From Chersky-806 sp038252255 (lineage in GTDB: Bacteria > Actinomycetota > Acidimicrobiia > IMCC26256 > JAENVU01), in assembly GCA_038252255.1 (NCBI GenBank), contig JBBSAM010000002.1, positions 62,001-126,000 on the forward strand: a stretch of DNA of 64,000 bases, written 5' to 3'. The translations under genes and the position numbers were made by a program. The notes beneath the pieces are model-generated. The model ran no database searches. It was not told the DNA's origin and saw only the letters and a list, made by a program, of their open reading frames with translations. This document shows, piece by piece, positions 1 through 8,133 of this stretch (position 1 is the first letter of the stretch; each line of letters starts with the position of its first letter).

Positions 1-756
1 CGGGATCCGATCGAGGGCGATGATCACGGGAAGCGTGTAGACGCCCTCCATCAGATCGTTGCCCGCGGGCTTACCGAGCGACGCGTCCGAGCCGGTGACG
101 TCGAGCACGTCATCGACGATCTGGAAGCACACACCGAGGTGCTGCCCGAACTCGGTGAGCGCGTCGAGGGTGGCGCCTTCGACGTCCGCCACCATGCCGC
201 CGATGCGGCACGCGGTGGCGAAGAGCGCGGCGGTCTTGCCGCCGATCGCGGAGAAGTAGATCTCTTCGCTGCGGTCGACGTCGAAGAGATGTTGCAGCTC
301 GAGCACCTGGCCCCGGCACAGCTCACCGATCGTCTCCGCGAGCAACGCCGCGACCGGCGCGCCCAGTGACGCCGCGAGCTCCGACGCGCGTGCCAGGAGA
401 TAGTCGCCGGCGAGGATCGCGACGATGTTGCTCCAGCGCGCGTTCACGCTCGGAACCCCGCGTCTCGTCTCCGCCTCGTCGATCACGTCGTCGTGGTAGA
501 GCGACCCGAGATGGACGAGCTCTACGGCCACGGCCCCGGTGATCGTCTCCTCCGAGGCCGGGCCCAGGCCCTGGGCGGCGTACCCGGTGCAGAGCGTGAG
601 GGCCGGGCGCAGGCGCTTGCCGCCGGCCTTCACGAGGTGGGAGGCGATCTCGCCCAGAAATGGGTCGTCCGACCTCACCGCAGCGGCGAGAGCCTGCTCG
701 ACCCGCTCGAGATCGGCCGCCAGGGGCTCGAGCCCCAGCGCTCCAAGCGGCTGCAT
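1..756 (-). CDS. Polyprenyl diphosphate synthase, 3' end outside window
   Basis: Trans-isoprenyl diphosphate synthase that condenses IPP onto an allylic diphosphate to build the lipid carrier or quinone side chain. The 252 codons seen contain the first aspartate-rich motif (HDDVIDE, about residue 85), GGKRLRP near residue 45, the GKTAALF segment and the second motif DDVLD near residue 215, followed by GKPAGNDLMEGVYTLP. The start is the ATG at 756. The carboxy-terminal third lies beyond the left edge, as the family usually has 320-360 residues. Chain length (hepta-, octa-, nonaprenyl) cannot be read from this part. It is transcribed away from clpC. Confidence 0.93.
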   Translation of the reverse strand, partial: MQPLGALGLEPLAADLERVEQALAAAVRSDDPFLGEIASHLVKAGGKRLRPALTLCTGYAAQGLGPASEETITGAVAVELVHLGSLYHDDVIDEAETRRGVPSVNARWSNIVAILAGDYLLARASELAASLGAPVAALLAETIGELCRGQVLELQHLFDVDRSEEIYFSAIGGKTAALFATACRIGGMVADVEGATLDALTEFGQHLGVCFQIVDDVLDVTGSDASLGKPAGNDLMEGVYTLPVIIALDRIP

Positions 757-913
757 TTGCGCAGGGTACGGCGTCGCGGGAACAAACTCCAAGCCGGAAG
801 CGTCGTTCTTTCCCCGGTGTTCCCCGCCTTCAGGTGGTCCTTGGACCAGCCGATGGGAAGGACGCCGCTGCAGCTGTAGGAACGGCCGCGTCAGGGCGAA
901 ACTGGTGTGGCCG

Positions 914-919
914 ATAGAA
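914..919 (+). promoter_or_regulatory. Possible -10 element of clpC
   Basis: TAGAAT lies 33 bases before the clpC GTG in the 196-base divergent gap between the polyprenyl synthase and clpC. The same hexamer precedes the lipoprotein gene at 28207. No good -35 is visible at the normal distance, so this is a weak call. Nothing else in the gap was recognised; a ClgR box was looked for and not convincingly found. Confidence 0.35.
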
Positions 920-952
920 TGACCGGCGAGTCGACGAGAGGCGGATGTCACA

Positions 953-3439
953 GTGTTCGAGCGCTTCACCGACCGGGCCCGACGTGTTGTGGTCTTGGCG
1001 CAGGAAGAAGCGCGCCTGCTCAACCACAACTACATCGGCACCGAGCACATCCTGCTCGGTCTGATCCACGAGGGCGAGGGCGTCGCCGCGAAGGCGCTCG
1101 AGTCGCTCGGCATCTCGCTCGAGGCCGTGCGCGCCCAGGTGGAAGAGATCATCGGTCACGGCGGCTCCGCGCCGTCGGGCCACATTCCGTTCACTCCCCG
1201 CGCGAAGAAGGTCCTCGAGCTCTCACTCCGCGAGGCACTGCAGCTCGGGCACAACTACATCGGCACGGAGCACATCCTGCTGGGGTTGATCCGTGAGGGT
1301 GAAGGTGTCGCCGCGCAGGTTCTCGTGAAGCTGGGCGCCGACCTCTCCCGCGTGCGCCAGCAGGTGATCCAGCTGCTGTCCGGCTACGCCGGCGGCAAGG
1401 AGGGCGCGACGCAGGGCAGCGGCCCGGGCGAGAGCGCACCCTCCGGTTCGTTGGTGCTCGATCAGTTCGGCCGCAACCTCACCCAGCTCGCGCGCGAGAA
1501 GAAGCTCGACCCCGTCATCGGTCGCAGCAAGGAGATCGAGCGCGTGATGCAGGTGCTGTCACGCCGCACCAAGAACAACCCGGTGCTGATCGGCGAGCCC
1601 GGCGTCGGCAAGACCGCGATCGTCGAGGGTCTCGCCTCCGACATCGTCGAGGGCGACGTGCCCGAGACCCTCGTCGGCAAGCAGCTCTACACGCTCGACC
1701 TCGGCGCTCTGGTGGCGGGCTCCCGCTACCGCGGCGACTTCGAGGAGCGCCTGAAGAAGGTGCTGAAGGAGATCCGCACCCGCGGCGACATCATCCTGTT
1801 CATCGACGAGCTGCACACGCTCGTCGGGGCGGGCGCCGCGGAAGGCGCGATCGACGCGGCCAGCATCCTCAAGCCGATGCTTGCCCGCGGCGAGCTCCAG
1901 ACCATCGGGGCCACGACGCTCGACGAGTACCGCAAGCACCTCGAGAAGGACGCCGCCCTCGAGCGACGGTTCCAGCCGATCAAGGTCGAAGAGCCGTCGG
2001 TCCCGCACACGATCGAGATCCTCAAGGGTCTCCGTGAGCGCTACGAGAGCCACCACCGCGTCACGATCACGGACCAGGCGATCGTCGCCGCGGCGAACCT
2101 CGCCGACCGCTACATCTCGGACCGTCACCTCCCGGACAAGGCGATCGACCTCATCGACGAAGCGGGCTCGCGCCTGCGCATCCGTCGCATGCAGGCCCCG
2201 CCGGACTACCGCGAGCTCGAAGAGCAGATCTCGAGCGTGCGCAAGCGCAAGGAAGAGGCGATCGAGGGCCAGCAGTTCGAGCAGGCCGCGGCTCTGCGCG
2301 ACGAGGAGAAGGAGCTCCTCGAGCAGCGCGCCGCGAAGGAGACCGAGTGGAAGGCCGAAGGCGTCGACCTCTTCAACGAGGTGAACGAAGAGTCGGTCGC
2401 CGAGGTGCTCGCGCTCTGGACCGGCATCCCGGTCTACAAGCTCACCGAAGAGGAGACGGCCAAGCTCCTGCGCATGGAAGACGAGCTGCACAAGCGGATC
2501 GTCGGCCAGAACGCGGCGGTCAAGGCCGTGTCGCAGGCGATTCGCCGCACGCGGGCCGGCCTGAAGGACCCGAAGCGTCCCTCGGGCTCGTTCATCTTCC
2601 TCGGGCCCTCCGGCGTCGGGAAGACCGAGCTGGCCAAGACGCTCGCCGAGTTCCTGTTCGGCGACGAGAGCTCGCTGATCCAGCTCGACATGTCCGAGTA
2701 CATGGAGAAGCACACCGTGTCCCGCCTCGTCGGCTCGCCTCCGGGCTACGTCGGCTACGACGAAGGTGGCCAGCTCACCGAGGCCGTGCGGCGCAAGCCG
2801 TTCTCCGTCGTGCTCTTCGACGAGATCGAGAAGGCCCACCCCGACGTGTTCAACGCCCTCCTGCAGATCCTGGAGGACGGGCGCCTGACGGACGCACAGG
2901 GTCGCACGGTGGACTTCAAGAACTGCGTGATCATCATGACGTCGAACCTCGGCACCGCCGACCTGCGCAAGGCCAACGTCGGCTTCAGCCGGGCGGACGA
3001 AGCGGTCACGTACGACAAGATGAAGGAGAAGGTCACCGAAGAGCTCAAGCGGCACTTCCGGCCTGAGTTCCTGAACCGCATCGACGACGTCATCGTCTTC
3101 AGCGAGCTGAGCCAGGCCGAGGTCACCGAGATCGTCGACCTGCTCACCAAGCGGGTGCAGACCCAGCTGCAGAGCCAGGGCCTCACCTTGGAGCTCACCC
3201 AGGACGCCAAGCTGCTGCTCGCGGCGAAGGGCTACGACCCGACGCTCGGAGCTCGACCGCTGCGCCGGGCGATCCAGCGGATGGTCGAGGACCCGCTCTC
3301 CGAGCGGATCCTGTGGAAGGAGTTCCACGCCGGCGAGACGATCGTCGTCGACACCCTCGACGGTGAGATCGTGTTCCGGACGATCGAAGCGATCGAGCCG
3401 CCTCCGGTCGAGCTGGCGGGGAGTGGCTCGGAGGGCTGA
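953..3439 (+). CDS. clpC: ATP-dependent Clp protease ATPase subunit ClpC
   Basis: AAA+ unfoldase that feeds substrates to ClpP. It has two Clp_N repeats (about residues 3-70 and 78-142), a first AAA+ module with Walker A GEPGVGKT at 214-221 and Walker B LFIDELH, a UVR coiled-coil segment near 415-455, a second AAA+ module with Walker A GPSGVGKT at 551-558, and the carboxy-terminal ClpB_D2 domain. The 828-residue length and the short middle domain are typical of ClpC rather than ClpB. The start is a GTG; the frame begins MFERFTDRAR, the usual ClpC beginning. It is a single-gene unit closed by a strong terminator. Confidence 0.98.
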   Translation: MFERFTDRARRVVVLAQEEARLLNHNYIGTEHILLGLIHEGEGVAAKALESLGISLEAVRAQVEEIIGHGGSAPSGHIPFTPRAKKVLELSLREALQLGHNYIGTEHILLGLIREGEGVAAQVLVKLGADLSRVRQQVIQLLSGYAGGKEGATQGSGPGESAPSGSLVLDQFGRNLTQLAREKKLDPVIGRSKEIERVMQVLSRRTKNNPVLIGEPGVGKTAIVEGLASDIVEGDVPETLVGKQLYTLDLGALVAGSRYRGDFEERLKKVLKEIRTRGDIILFIDELHTLVGAGAAEGAIDAASILKPMLARGELQTIGATTLDEYRKHLEKDAALERRFQPIKVEEPSVPHTIEILKGLRERYESHHRVTITDQAIVAAANLADRYISDRHLPDKAIDLIDEAGSRLRIRRMQAPPDYRELEEQISSVRKRKEEAIEGQQFEQAAALRDEEKELLEQRAAKETEWKAEGVDLFNEVNEESVAEVLALWTGIPVYKLTEEETAKLLRMEDELHKRIVGQNAAVKAVSQAIRRTRAGLKDPKRPSGSFIFLGPSGVGKTELAKTLAEFLFGDESSLIQLDMSEYMEKHTVSRLVGSPPGYVGYDEGGQLTEAVRRKPFSVVLFDEIEKAHPDVFNALLQILEDGRLTDAQGRTVDFKNCVIIMTSNLGTADLRKANVGFSRADEAVTYDKMKEKVTEELKRHFRPEFLNRIDDVIVFSELSQAEVTEIVDLLTKRVQTQLQSQGLTLELTQDAKLLLAAKGYDPTLGARPLRRAIQRMVEDPLSERILWKEFHAGETIVVDTLDGEIVFRTIEAIEPPPVELAGSGSEG

Positions 3440-3460
3440 GCCTTCCCCCAACATCTGAAT

Positions 3461-3490
3461 GAAGCGGCGGGCCTCCGGGTCCGCCGCTTC
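3461..3490 (+). terminator. Rho-independent terminator after clpC
   Basis: A perfect 10-bp stem (3461-3470 with 3481-3490) closes a 10-base loop and is followed by a T-rich TTCTTGTGTT tract. It begins 21 bases after the clpC stop. Confidence 0.85.
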
Positions 3491-3598
3491 TTCTTGTGTT
3501 GATCGTTGCTTGGCCCGGCGCGTTGGCGTTGTGGCCGAAGCGCCCTCCCCACGTATGAGAGAAGGGGGGCGGGGAGTGGGGCTGACAGACTGCTCGCC

Positions 3599-4396
3599 GT
3601 GCGTCGGACCGGGCTGCTCGTTCTCCTGCTGGTGGTGGTGATGCTGGCGGGGTGTCGTGTCGACGCGTCGGTCACGGTGCACGTGAATGCGAACGGGAGT
3701 GGGGTGGTGACCGCTCGGGCGGTGCTCGACGCCGACGCGGTGCAGTCCCTGGAGGAAGGCGGGGCGAAGCTCGAGGGCGCGGTCCGGTTGGGGGACCTGA
3801 CCGGCGCGGGCTGGAAGACATCGGGATGGAAGCGGTCGAAGGCGGGCGGGGCGACGCTGACGTTGACCAAGGGCTTCGCCAGGGCGGAGGACGCGGGGAA
3901 CGTCGTCGCGGAGCTCAATGGCGGGGACGGCCCGGTGCGCGGGGTCCAGGTGCGGCGGCACTCGTCGAAGTTCCGGACCGAGTGGTCGTTCGCCGGTGAC
4001 GCGGACATGAAGGAGCTGAAGACCGGGGTCGGAGGCGACGCCGACCTCCTGGCCAAGCTGGCCGCGGAGAGAGTGGAGGTGACCGCTCTGGATCAGCGAC
4101 TCGTCGCGCAGACCCGCGACGCGCTTCGCCTCCGGGTGACCGCGGAGCTCCCGAACGCGTCGGCGCGTACGTTCCGGGTGCCGCCGGGAACCACGGTGGT
4201 GATGCGGACCAGCTCGAGCGAGACCGCATGGGGCCGGCTGCTGCTCGTCGTCCTCGGGTTCCTCTTCGTGACCGTGGCCGTGGTGCTGGTCGTGATCGGC
4301 GCGTCTCGAGGGCGGCGCCAGCGGCGTCAGGCGGCGCGCCGGGTGGTGCGGCCGGCGCCGCGGTCAGTCGGGTTGTTCGACGATTTGCCCGAGTGA
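3599..4396 (+). CDS. LppM-like lipoprotein (DUF3153 type)
   Basis: Secreted lipoprotein anchored at both ends. A short basic start is followed by a hydrophobic run and the lipobox LAGC at residues 17-20, a beta-rich extracytoplasmic domain with the VDASVTVHVNANGSG start typical of the LppM family, then a single carboxy-terminal membrane helix (near 215-240) and an arginine-rich cytoplasmic tail. The GTG at 3599 was chosen because it puts the signal peptide at the amino end; the frame is open upstream to 3506. In mycobacteria LppM is an envelope protein involved in phagosome interaction; its role here is unknown. Its end overlaps the convergent HAD remnant by 33 bases. Confidence 0.75.
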   Translation: MRRTGLLVLLLVVVMLAGCRVDASVTVHVNANGSGVVTARAVLDADAVQSLEEGGAKLEGAVRLGDLTGAGWKTSGWKRSKAGGATLTLTKGFARAEDAGNVVAELNGGDGPVRGVQVRRHSSKFRTEWSFAGDADMKELKTGVGGDADLLAKLAAERVEVTALDQRLVAQTRDALRLRVTAELPNASARTFRVPPGTTVVMRTSSSETAWGRLLLVVLGFLFVTVAVVLVVIGASRGRRQRRQAARRVVRPAPRSVGLFDDLPE

Positions 4397-4669
4397 GGTC
4401 TCGAACCAGGCGGGGAACTCGAGCAGTGACTCGAGGATGATGTCGGCCCCCGCGGCACGCAGCTCGCCGGCGGTGAACGGGCCGCTCGGTACCGCGAGTG
4501 CGATGGCATCCGCGAGATGCGCGGCGGCGATGTCCGGCGGTGTGTCGCCCACGTAGGCCACGGCCCGGTGCTCGAGGAGCGACTCGCCCTTCTGGGGTCC
4601 GTGGCGCGAGCCCACCACCACATCGGCGACGAGCCCGGTGTGCTCGAGGCAGGCGAGATACCGCTGACC
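4364..4669 (-). pseudogene. HAD-family phosphatase remnant, N-terminal half missing
   Basis: Only the carboxy-terminal half of a phosphoglycolate-phosphatase-like HAD hydrolase is present. The translated segment has the lysine motif region (GSRHGPQKGE), the acidic motif (VAYVGDTPPDIAAA) and the end of the Rossmann core, but the nucleophile motif DxDGT and the cap are absent. Family-like sequence (RYLACLEHTGL) begins near 4665, and the frame upstream has no start before a stop at about 4750. The first plausible start is the GTG at 4621, which would give an 85-residue protein without a catalytic aspartate. The break coincides with the inverted repeat at 4672. Confidence 0.7.
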
Positions 4670-4671
4670 TG

Positions 4672-4744
4672 GTCGACCATTCTCACGTTTCGGTGTCGAT
4701 CGAACACGTCCCAGCGTGTCGAGATGACACCGAAACGGGTCGAC
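4672..4744. repeat. 73-bp imperfect inverted repeat at HAD break point
   Basis: Nested complementary arms: GTCGAC at 4672-4677 and 4739-4744, CGTTTCGGTGTC at 4686-4697 with its exact complement at 4726-4737, and an inner CGAACACG/CGTGTCG pair (4701-4708, 4715-4721) around a 6-base centre. No ORF is contained. It could be a miniature mobile element, a recombination scar or a strong hairpin; only one copy was noticed in the window. Confidence 0.75.
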
Positions 4745-4809
4745 GTGGCGTCATTAACGCAAAGTGGCCTGCGCGACGGTGCGCCCACCTTCGGCGTGGA
4801 TGAGCGTTG

Positions 4810-5085
4810 TCACAGCCACGGTCCGAACGCTGTCCGCCCGGAAACCACTGCCGGTCCCTCCCGGTATGGGAGCTCTTGGGCACCCGCCGGGTACTGCAGG
4901 TCTCCGATCGCGAAGAGGCCGGCACTGTTGCCGTCGAGAAGCTCGAGTGTCACCAGGCCGGGTTGAAGGTCGAACCCCGCGATGTCGCGTACGTCCGCGG
5001 TCCACGAGGCAGCCTCCATGTCCGTGATCGTCGCGTGGGCGGCTGTTGACCCGCTCAGACCGACACGACCGTCGTATTCCTGCAC
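4810..5085 (-). CDS. Small hypothetical protein
   Basis: A 91-residue protein starting with GTG, sequence beginning MQEYDGRVGLSGSTAAHA, with alternating hydrophobic positions and a VTLELLDGNSAGLFAIGDL stretch suggestive of a small beta barrel. No signal peptide or membrane helix. I do not recognise the family. It lies 49 bases downstream of the thioesterase in the same direction and may be cotranscribed. Downstream of it come about 65 bases without a gene and then the inverted repeat. Confidence 0.5.
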   Translation of the reverse strand: MQEYDGRVGLSGSTAAHATITDMEAASWTADVRDIAGFDLQPGLVTLELLDGNSAGLFAIGDLQYPAGAQELPYREGPAVVSGRTAFGPWL

Positions 5086-5134
5086 GCCCGTAGTTCAGCA
5101 CGCCGACGCGCTGGCAACGGCCCGCGCACTGCGG

Positions 5135-5974
5135 TCAGGTCGGGGGTGGGGACAACCGGCGGTAGAGGCACTGCCCACCGCCCGACGCGTGGAGCCGGCC
5201 GCTCGCGGACCAGACACGCGCGTTCCAGCCGAACAGTCCACCGGTGGAGAGCGGCGCCGTGCCTTCGCACAGCAACCAGTCCTCGCCGGCGGCCGGACGG
5301 TGGAACGCGACGTTCAGGTCCAGTGTCGGCGCGATGAACGGCGGCTGCTTCCAGGCGTGGGGTCGGTGAGCCGCCGGCCAGCTCGGCAGGTCGACGAGGA
5401 TCACGCACCGGGTCGCGTCCACCCACGGGTCGTCGAACGTCGGCGCCGGTGTGAACCGCAGCCATTCCTGCCACCGCGCCGGCCGCGGACCGTCAGGAGG
5501 CCAGGGCTCCTCGAACTCGAGGGGTCGTGCTTCGAGGTTCTCCCAGAACGGAAAGGGTGGGGCGGCGTCCTCCGGGACGAGATCGCGAATGTCGGGCAGG
5601 CCCTCCGGACCCGGTACCGGCGGCATCGTCGTCTCGTCGTGCTCGAGCCCCTCGCCACCGTTCACGCTCCACACCATCGCATCGAGGACCGGACGGTCCT
5701 CCTGGGTGATCTCGACCCGCTGCGCCGTCGCGGCCCGGCCCCGCTTGCGGGTCGTGACCCGGAGCTCGATGCGACCGAACTGCGCGACGCCCAGGTAGTG
5801 GCACGAGAACGCCGCGGGGCGAGAGTGCTCGGTCGACTCGCCCGCGGCCCGCAGCGCGCACGCGGCCACGTACCCGCCCATCGGCCCCCAGATCTCCCAG
5901 TCGTTGCTCAGCGTCGCCTCGAAGCGGCCCTCGCCGCAGGCGCGGACTGCCGTGTCTTTCTCCAGATCCCCCAT
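5135..5974 (-). CDS. Acyl-CoA thioesterase, double hotdog (TesB-like)
   Basis: 279-residue protein of the 4HBT_3/TesB-like family that hydrolyses acyl-CoA. The first hotdog (residues 15-115) carries the WGPMGGYVAACALRA helix and HSRPAAFSCHYLGVAQFG strand; the second (160-275) carries LDLNVAFHRPA and the WLLCEGTAPLSTGGLFG segment with the Asp/Gln-Thr region of acyl-CoA thioesterase II relatives. The ATG at 5974 (MGDLEKDTAV) was chosen; the frame is open far upstream but that part reads antisense to the divergent cupin gene. Substrate unknown. Confidence 0.8.
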   Translation of the reverse strand: MGDLEKDTAVRACGEGRFEATLSNDWEIWGPMGGYVAACALRAAGESTEHSRPAAFSCHYLGVAQFGRIELRVTTRKRGRAATAQRVEITQEDRPVLDAMVWSVNGGEGLEHDETTMPPVPGPEGLPDIRDLVPEDAAPPFPFWENLEARPLEFEEPWPPDGPRPARWQEWLRFTPAPTFDDPWVDATRCVILVDLPSWPAAHRPHAWKQPPFIAPTLDLNVAFHRPAAGEDWLLCEGTAPLSTGGLFGWNARVWSASGRLHASGGGQCLYRRLSPPPT

Positions 5975-6032
5975 GCCCGTAGCCTGCCGTCCGCCGCTGA
6001 ACGCGACAACCGATTTGAGAGCAGGAGAAGCC

Positions 6033-6575
6033 ATGGACGCACGGCGAGTGGTGACGGGACACGATGCAGACGGCAAGGCGGTGTTCGTCAGTGACGAGCT
6101 GGTGGCGCCCGTGACCTTGGCTCTCCTCCCCGGGAGCGAGTTCCACCAGATCTGGGGATCGGACACGACCGCGTCGTTCCCCGACGACGGATCGAGGCCC
6201 AGCGCAGTGCAGTACTTCCCGCCCGTCGACGGGTTCCGCTTCGGGTTCTTCACCATCCCGCCCGACGGCGGGGTCGGCGCGCCGGCCGACCTCGACCTCG
6301 CCGCGGCACTCGCCGAGTTCGACGAGAAGCTGCCGGGCATGGCGGAGCACCTCGAGCTGGACAACCCGGGCATGCACACGACGGCGACGGTCGACTACGG
6401 CGTCGTGGTCTCGGGGGAGGCGACGCTCGAGCTCGACGACGGCGCGAAGACCGTGCTGCGCGTCGGCGACACCTACGTCCAGAACGGGACCCGCCACCGC
6501 TGGTCGAACACGGGAGACGTCCCTGCGATCCTCGCCGTCGCGCTGATCGGGGCCCGTCACCGCAACGTGGGCTGA
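6033..6575 (+). CDS. Cupin-domain protein
   Basis: 180-residue cytosolic protein with one cupin barrel near the carboxy end: GMHTTATVDYGVVVSGEATLE is motif 1 (only one clear histidine of the usual H-x-H is kept) and VGDTYVQNGTRHRWSN is motif 2. An AGGAG sequence six bases before the ATG supports the start. The layout, with a long variable front part and a terminal cupin, resembles uncharacterised actinobacterial small-molecule cupins. It is divergent from the thioesterase. Function not assigned. Confidence 0.75.
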   Translation: MDARRVVTGHDADGKAVFVSDELVAPVTLALLPGSEFHQIWGSDTTASFPDDGSRPSAVQYFPPVDGFRFGFFTIPPDGGVGAPADLDLAAALAEFDEKLPGMAEHLELDNPGMHTTATVDYGVVVSGEATLELDDGAKTVLRVGDTYVQNGTRHRWSNTGDVPAILAVALIGARHRNVG

Positions 6576-6646
6576 GGCAGGCCCCACCCGGAGCGGGCCG
6601 GGACACCGTCCGCATCGATGTCCCAGGGCCGGGTTACTGTGTCGGC

Positions 6647-8065
6647 ATGACACGAACACGCGTTCGCTTCTCGTGCACGGAGTGCGGGGCCCAGGCACCC
6701 AAGTGGCTGGGCCGCTGCCCGGAATGCGGCAGCTGGAGCACCCTCGAGGAAGAGGTCGTCGCCGGGTCGGGTGGAGCCACCGCCGCGGTCGGCACCGGCG
6801 ATCGGCCGGTTCCGCTGGGCGAGGTGGACACCTCGGCGGCCGCTCGGCGCTCCACGGGCATCGAGGAGCTGGACCGGGTTCTCGGCGGGGGTCTCGTGGG
6901 CGGCTCGGTCACGTTGCTCGGCGGTGAGCCGGGGATCGGGAAGAGCACCCTGCTGCTCCAGGCGCTCGTGCACATGGCCGAGGCGGGGGCGCGGGCGTTG
7001 CTCGTCACGGCGGAGGAGTCGAAGGAGCAGGTGCGCATGCGCGCCGAGCGTCTCGGAGCGATTCACCCCGGCGTGCTCATCGTCGCGGCCACCTCGCTGC
7101 CCGAGGTGCTCGCGCACGTGGCCGACGTCAACCCCGATGTGCTCGCGGTCGACTCGATCCAGACCGTGGCCGATCCCGAGGTGCCCGGCGCGCCCGGATC
7201 CGTGACCCAGGTGCGGGAGTGCGCGCACCGCCTCGTCCGGCTCGCGAAGGACCAGAACCTGCCGACGCTGCTCGTCGGTCACGTGACCAAGGAGGGTTCG
7301 ATCGCGGGTCCGCGCGTCCTCGAGCACATCGTGGACACGGTGCTGGCGTTCGAAGGCGACCGTCATCACGCGCTGCGGATGCTGCACGCCCTGAAGCACC
7401 GGTTCGGGTCCACCCACGAGCTCGGGCTGTTCGCGATGGAGGAGGCGGGTCTCGTCGACGTGTCGGATCCCTCCAGCCTCTTCCTGGCGGACCGCCGCAC
7501 CGGCCTCCCCGGCTCGATCGTGACCGCGGTCCTCGAAGGCGCCCGGCCGGTGCTCGTGGAGGTCCAGGCACTCGTCACCCCGACCCGTGCGCCCATGCCC
7601 CGGCGCTCGGCTCAGGGCCTCGACCCGAGCCGGCTCACGTTGCTGCTCGCGGTGCTCGAAGCCCGCGGCGGCCAACGGCTGTCCGACGCGGACGTGTACA
7701 CGAGCGTCGCCGGGGGGATCCGCGTGACCGAGGCCGGAGCGGATCTCGCCGTGGCGATCGCGGTGGCCGGCGCGCGTCGGGGCCGGCCCGTCGCGGCCGA
7801 TGTCGTCGCCGTGGGTGAGATCGGGCTCGGCGGGGAGATCCGCCAGGCCGCGCAGACGCCGCGGCGGCTGGCGGAGGCGGCCCGCCTCGGGTTCCGGCAC
7901 GCCATCGTGCCCACGTCGGTGGCGGACACCGCCGACATCGAGCTGGTGCGCGTCGCGACCGTTCGGGAGGCGCTGGCGGCCGCGGGGCTGGACGAGGAGC
8001 CCGCGGAGGATGGGTCCGCGGCGAGGATCCGCCAGCCGGGAGTGTCGCTCGCGCTGCTATCGTGA
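6647..8065 (+). CDS. radA: DNA repair protein RadA/Sms
   Basis: RecA-related branch migration helicase used in recombinational repair. Residues 10, 13, 24 and 27 are the four zinc cysteines; Walker A GGEPGIGKST is at 92-101; the carboxy half is the Lon-protease-like domain. The RadA signature KNRFG reads KHRFG at 250-254, a substitution of the asparagine. Length (472) is normal. The stop overlaps upstream in-frame sequence of disA, so the two genes probably form an operon, as in other actinobacteria and Bacillus. Confidence 0.97.
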   Translation: MTRTRVRFSCTECGAQAPKWLGRCPECGSWSTLEEEVVAGSGGATAAVGTGDRPVPLGEVDTSAAARRSTGIEELDRVLGGGLVGGSVTLLGGEPGIGKSTLLLQALVHMAEAGARALLVTAEESKEQVRMRAERLGAIHPGVLIVAATSLPEVLAHVADVNPDVLAVDSIQTVADPEVPGAPGSVTQVRECAHRLVRLAKDQNLPTLLVGHVTKEGSIAGPRVLEHIVDTVLAFEGDRHHALRMLHALKHRFGSTHELGLFAMEEAGLVDVSDPSSLFLADRRTGLPGSIVTAVLEGARPVLVEVQALVTPTRAPMPRRSAQGLDPSRLTLLLAVLEARGGQRLSDADVYTSVAGGIRVTEAGADLAVAIAVAGARRGRPVAADVVAVGEIGLGGEIRQAAQTPRRLAEAARLGFRHAIVPTSVADTADIELVRVATVREALAAAGLDEEPAEDGSAARIRQPGVSLALLS

Positions 8066-8133
8066 CGGCAGTTCTCGTACCCGAGAGCGTTACGCGTTCG
8101 GTTTCGTCCGGCAGAGCAGGAGGACCCACGCCC

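Noticed and set aside
1559..3961. 800-residue open frame antisense to clpC
   Set aside because: It mirrors the high-GC ClpC codons, has no family-like segments, and ClpC is unmistakable on the other strand.
4754..5101. Minus-strand 115-residue frame overlapping the small hypothetical gene
   Set aside because: Arginine-rich shadow composition; the frame at 4810-5085 has a more protein-like composition.
8062..8133. Upstream GTG of disA overlapping the radA stop
   Set aside because: It would add 24 residues beyond normal DisA length and has no ribosome site, while GTG 8134 has AGGAGG at good spacing.
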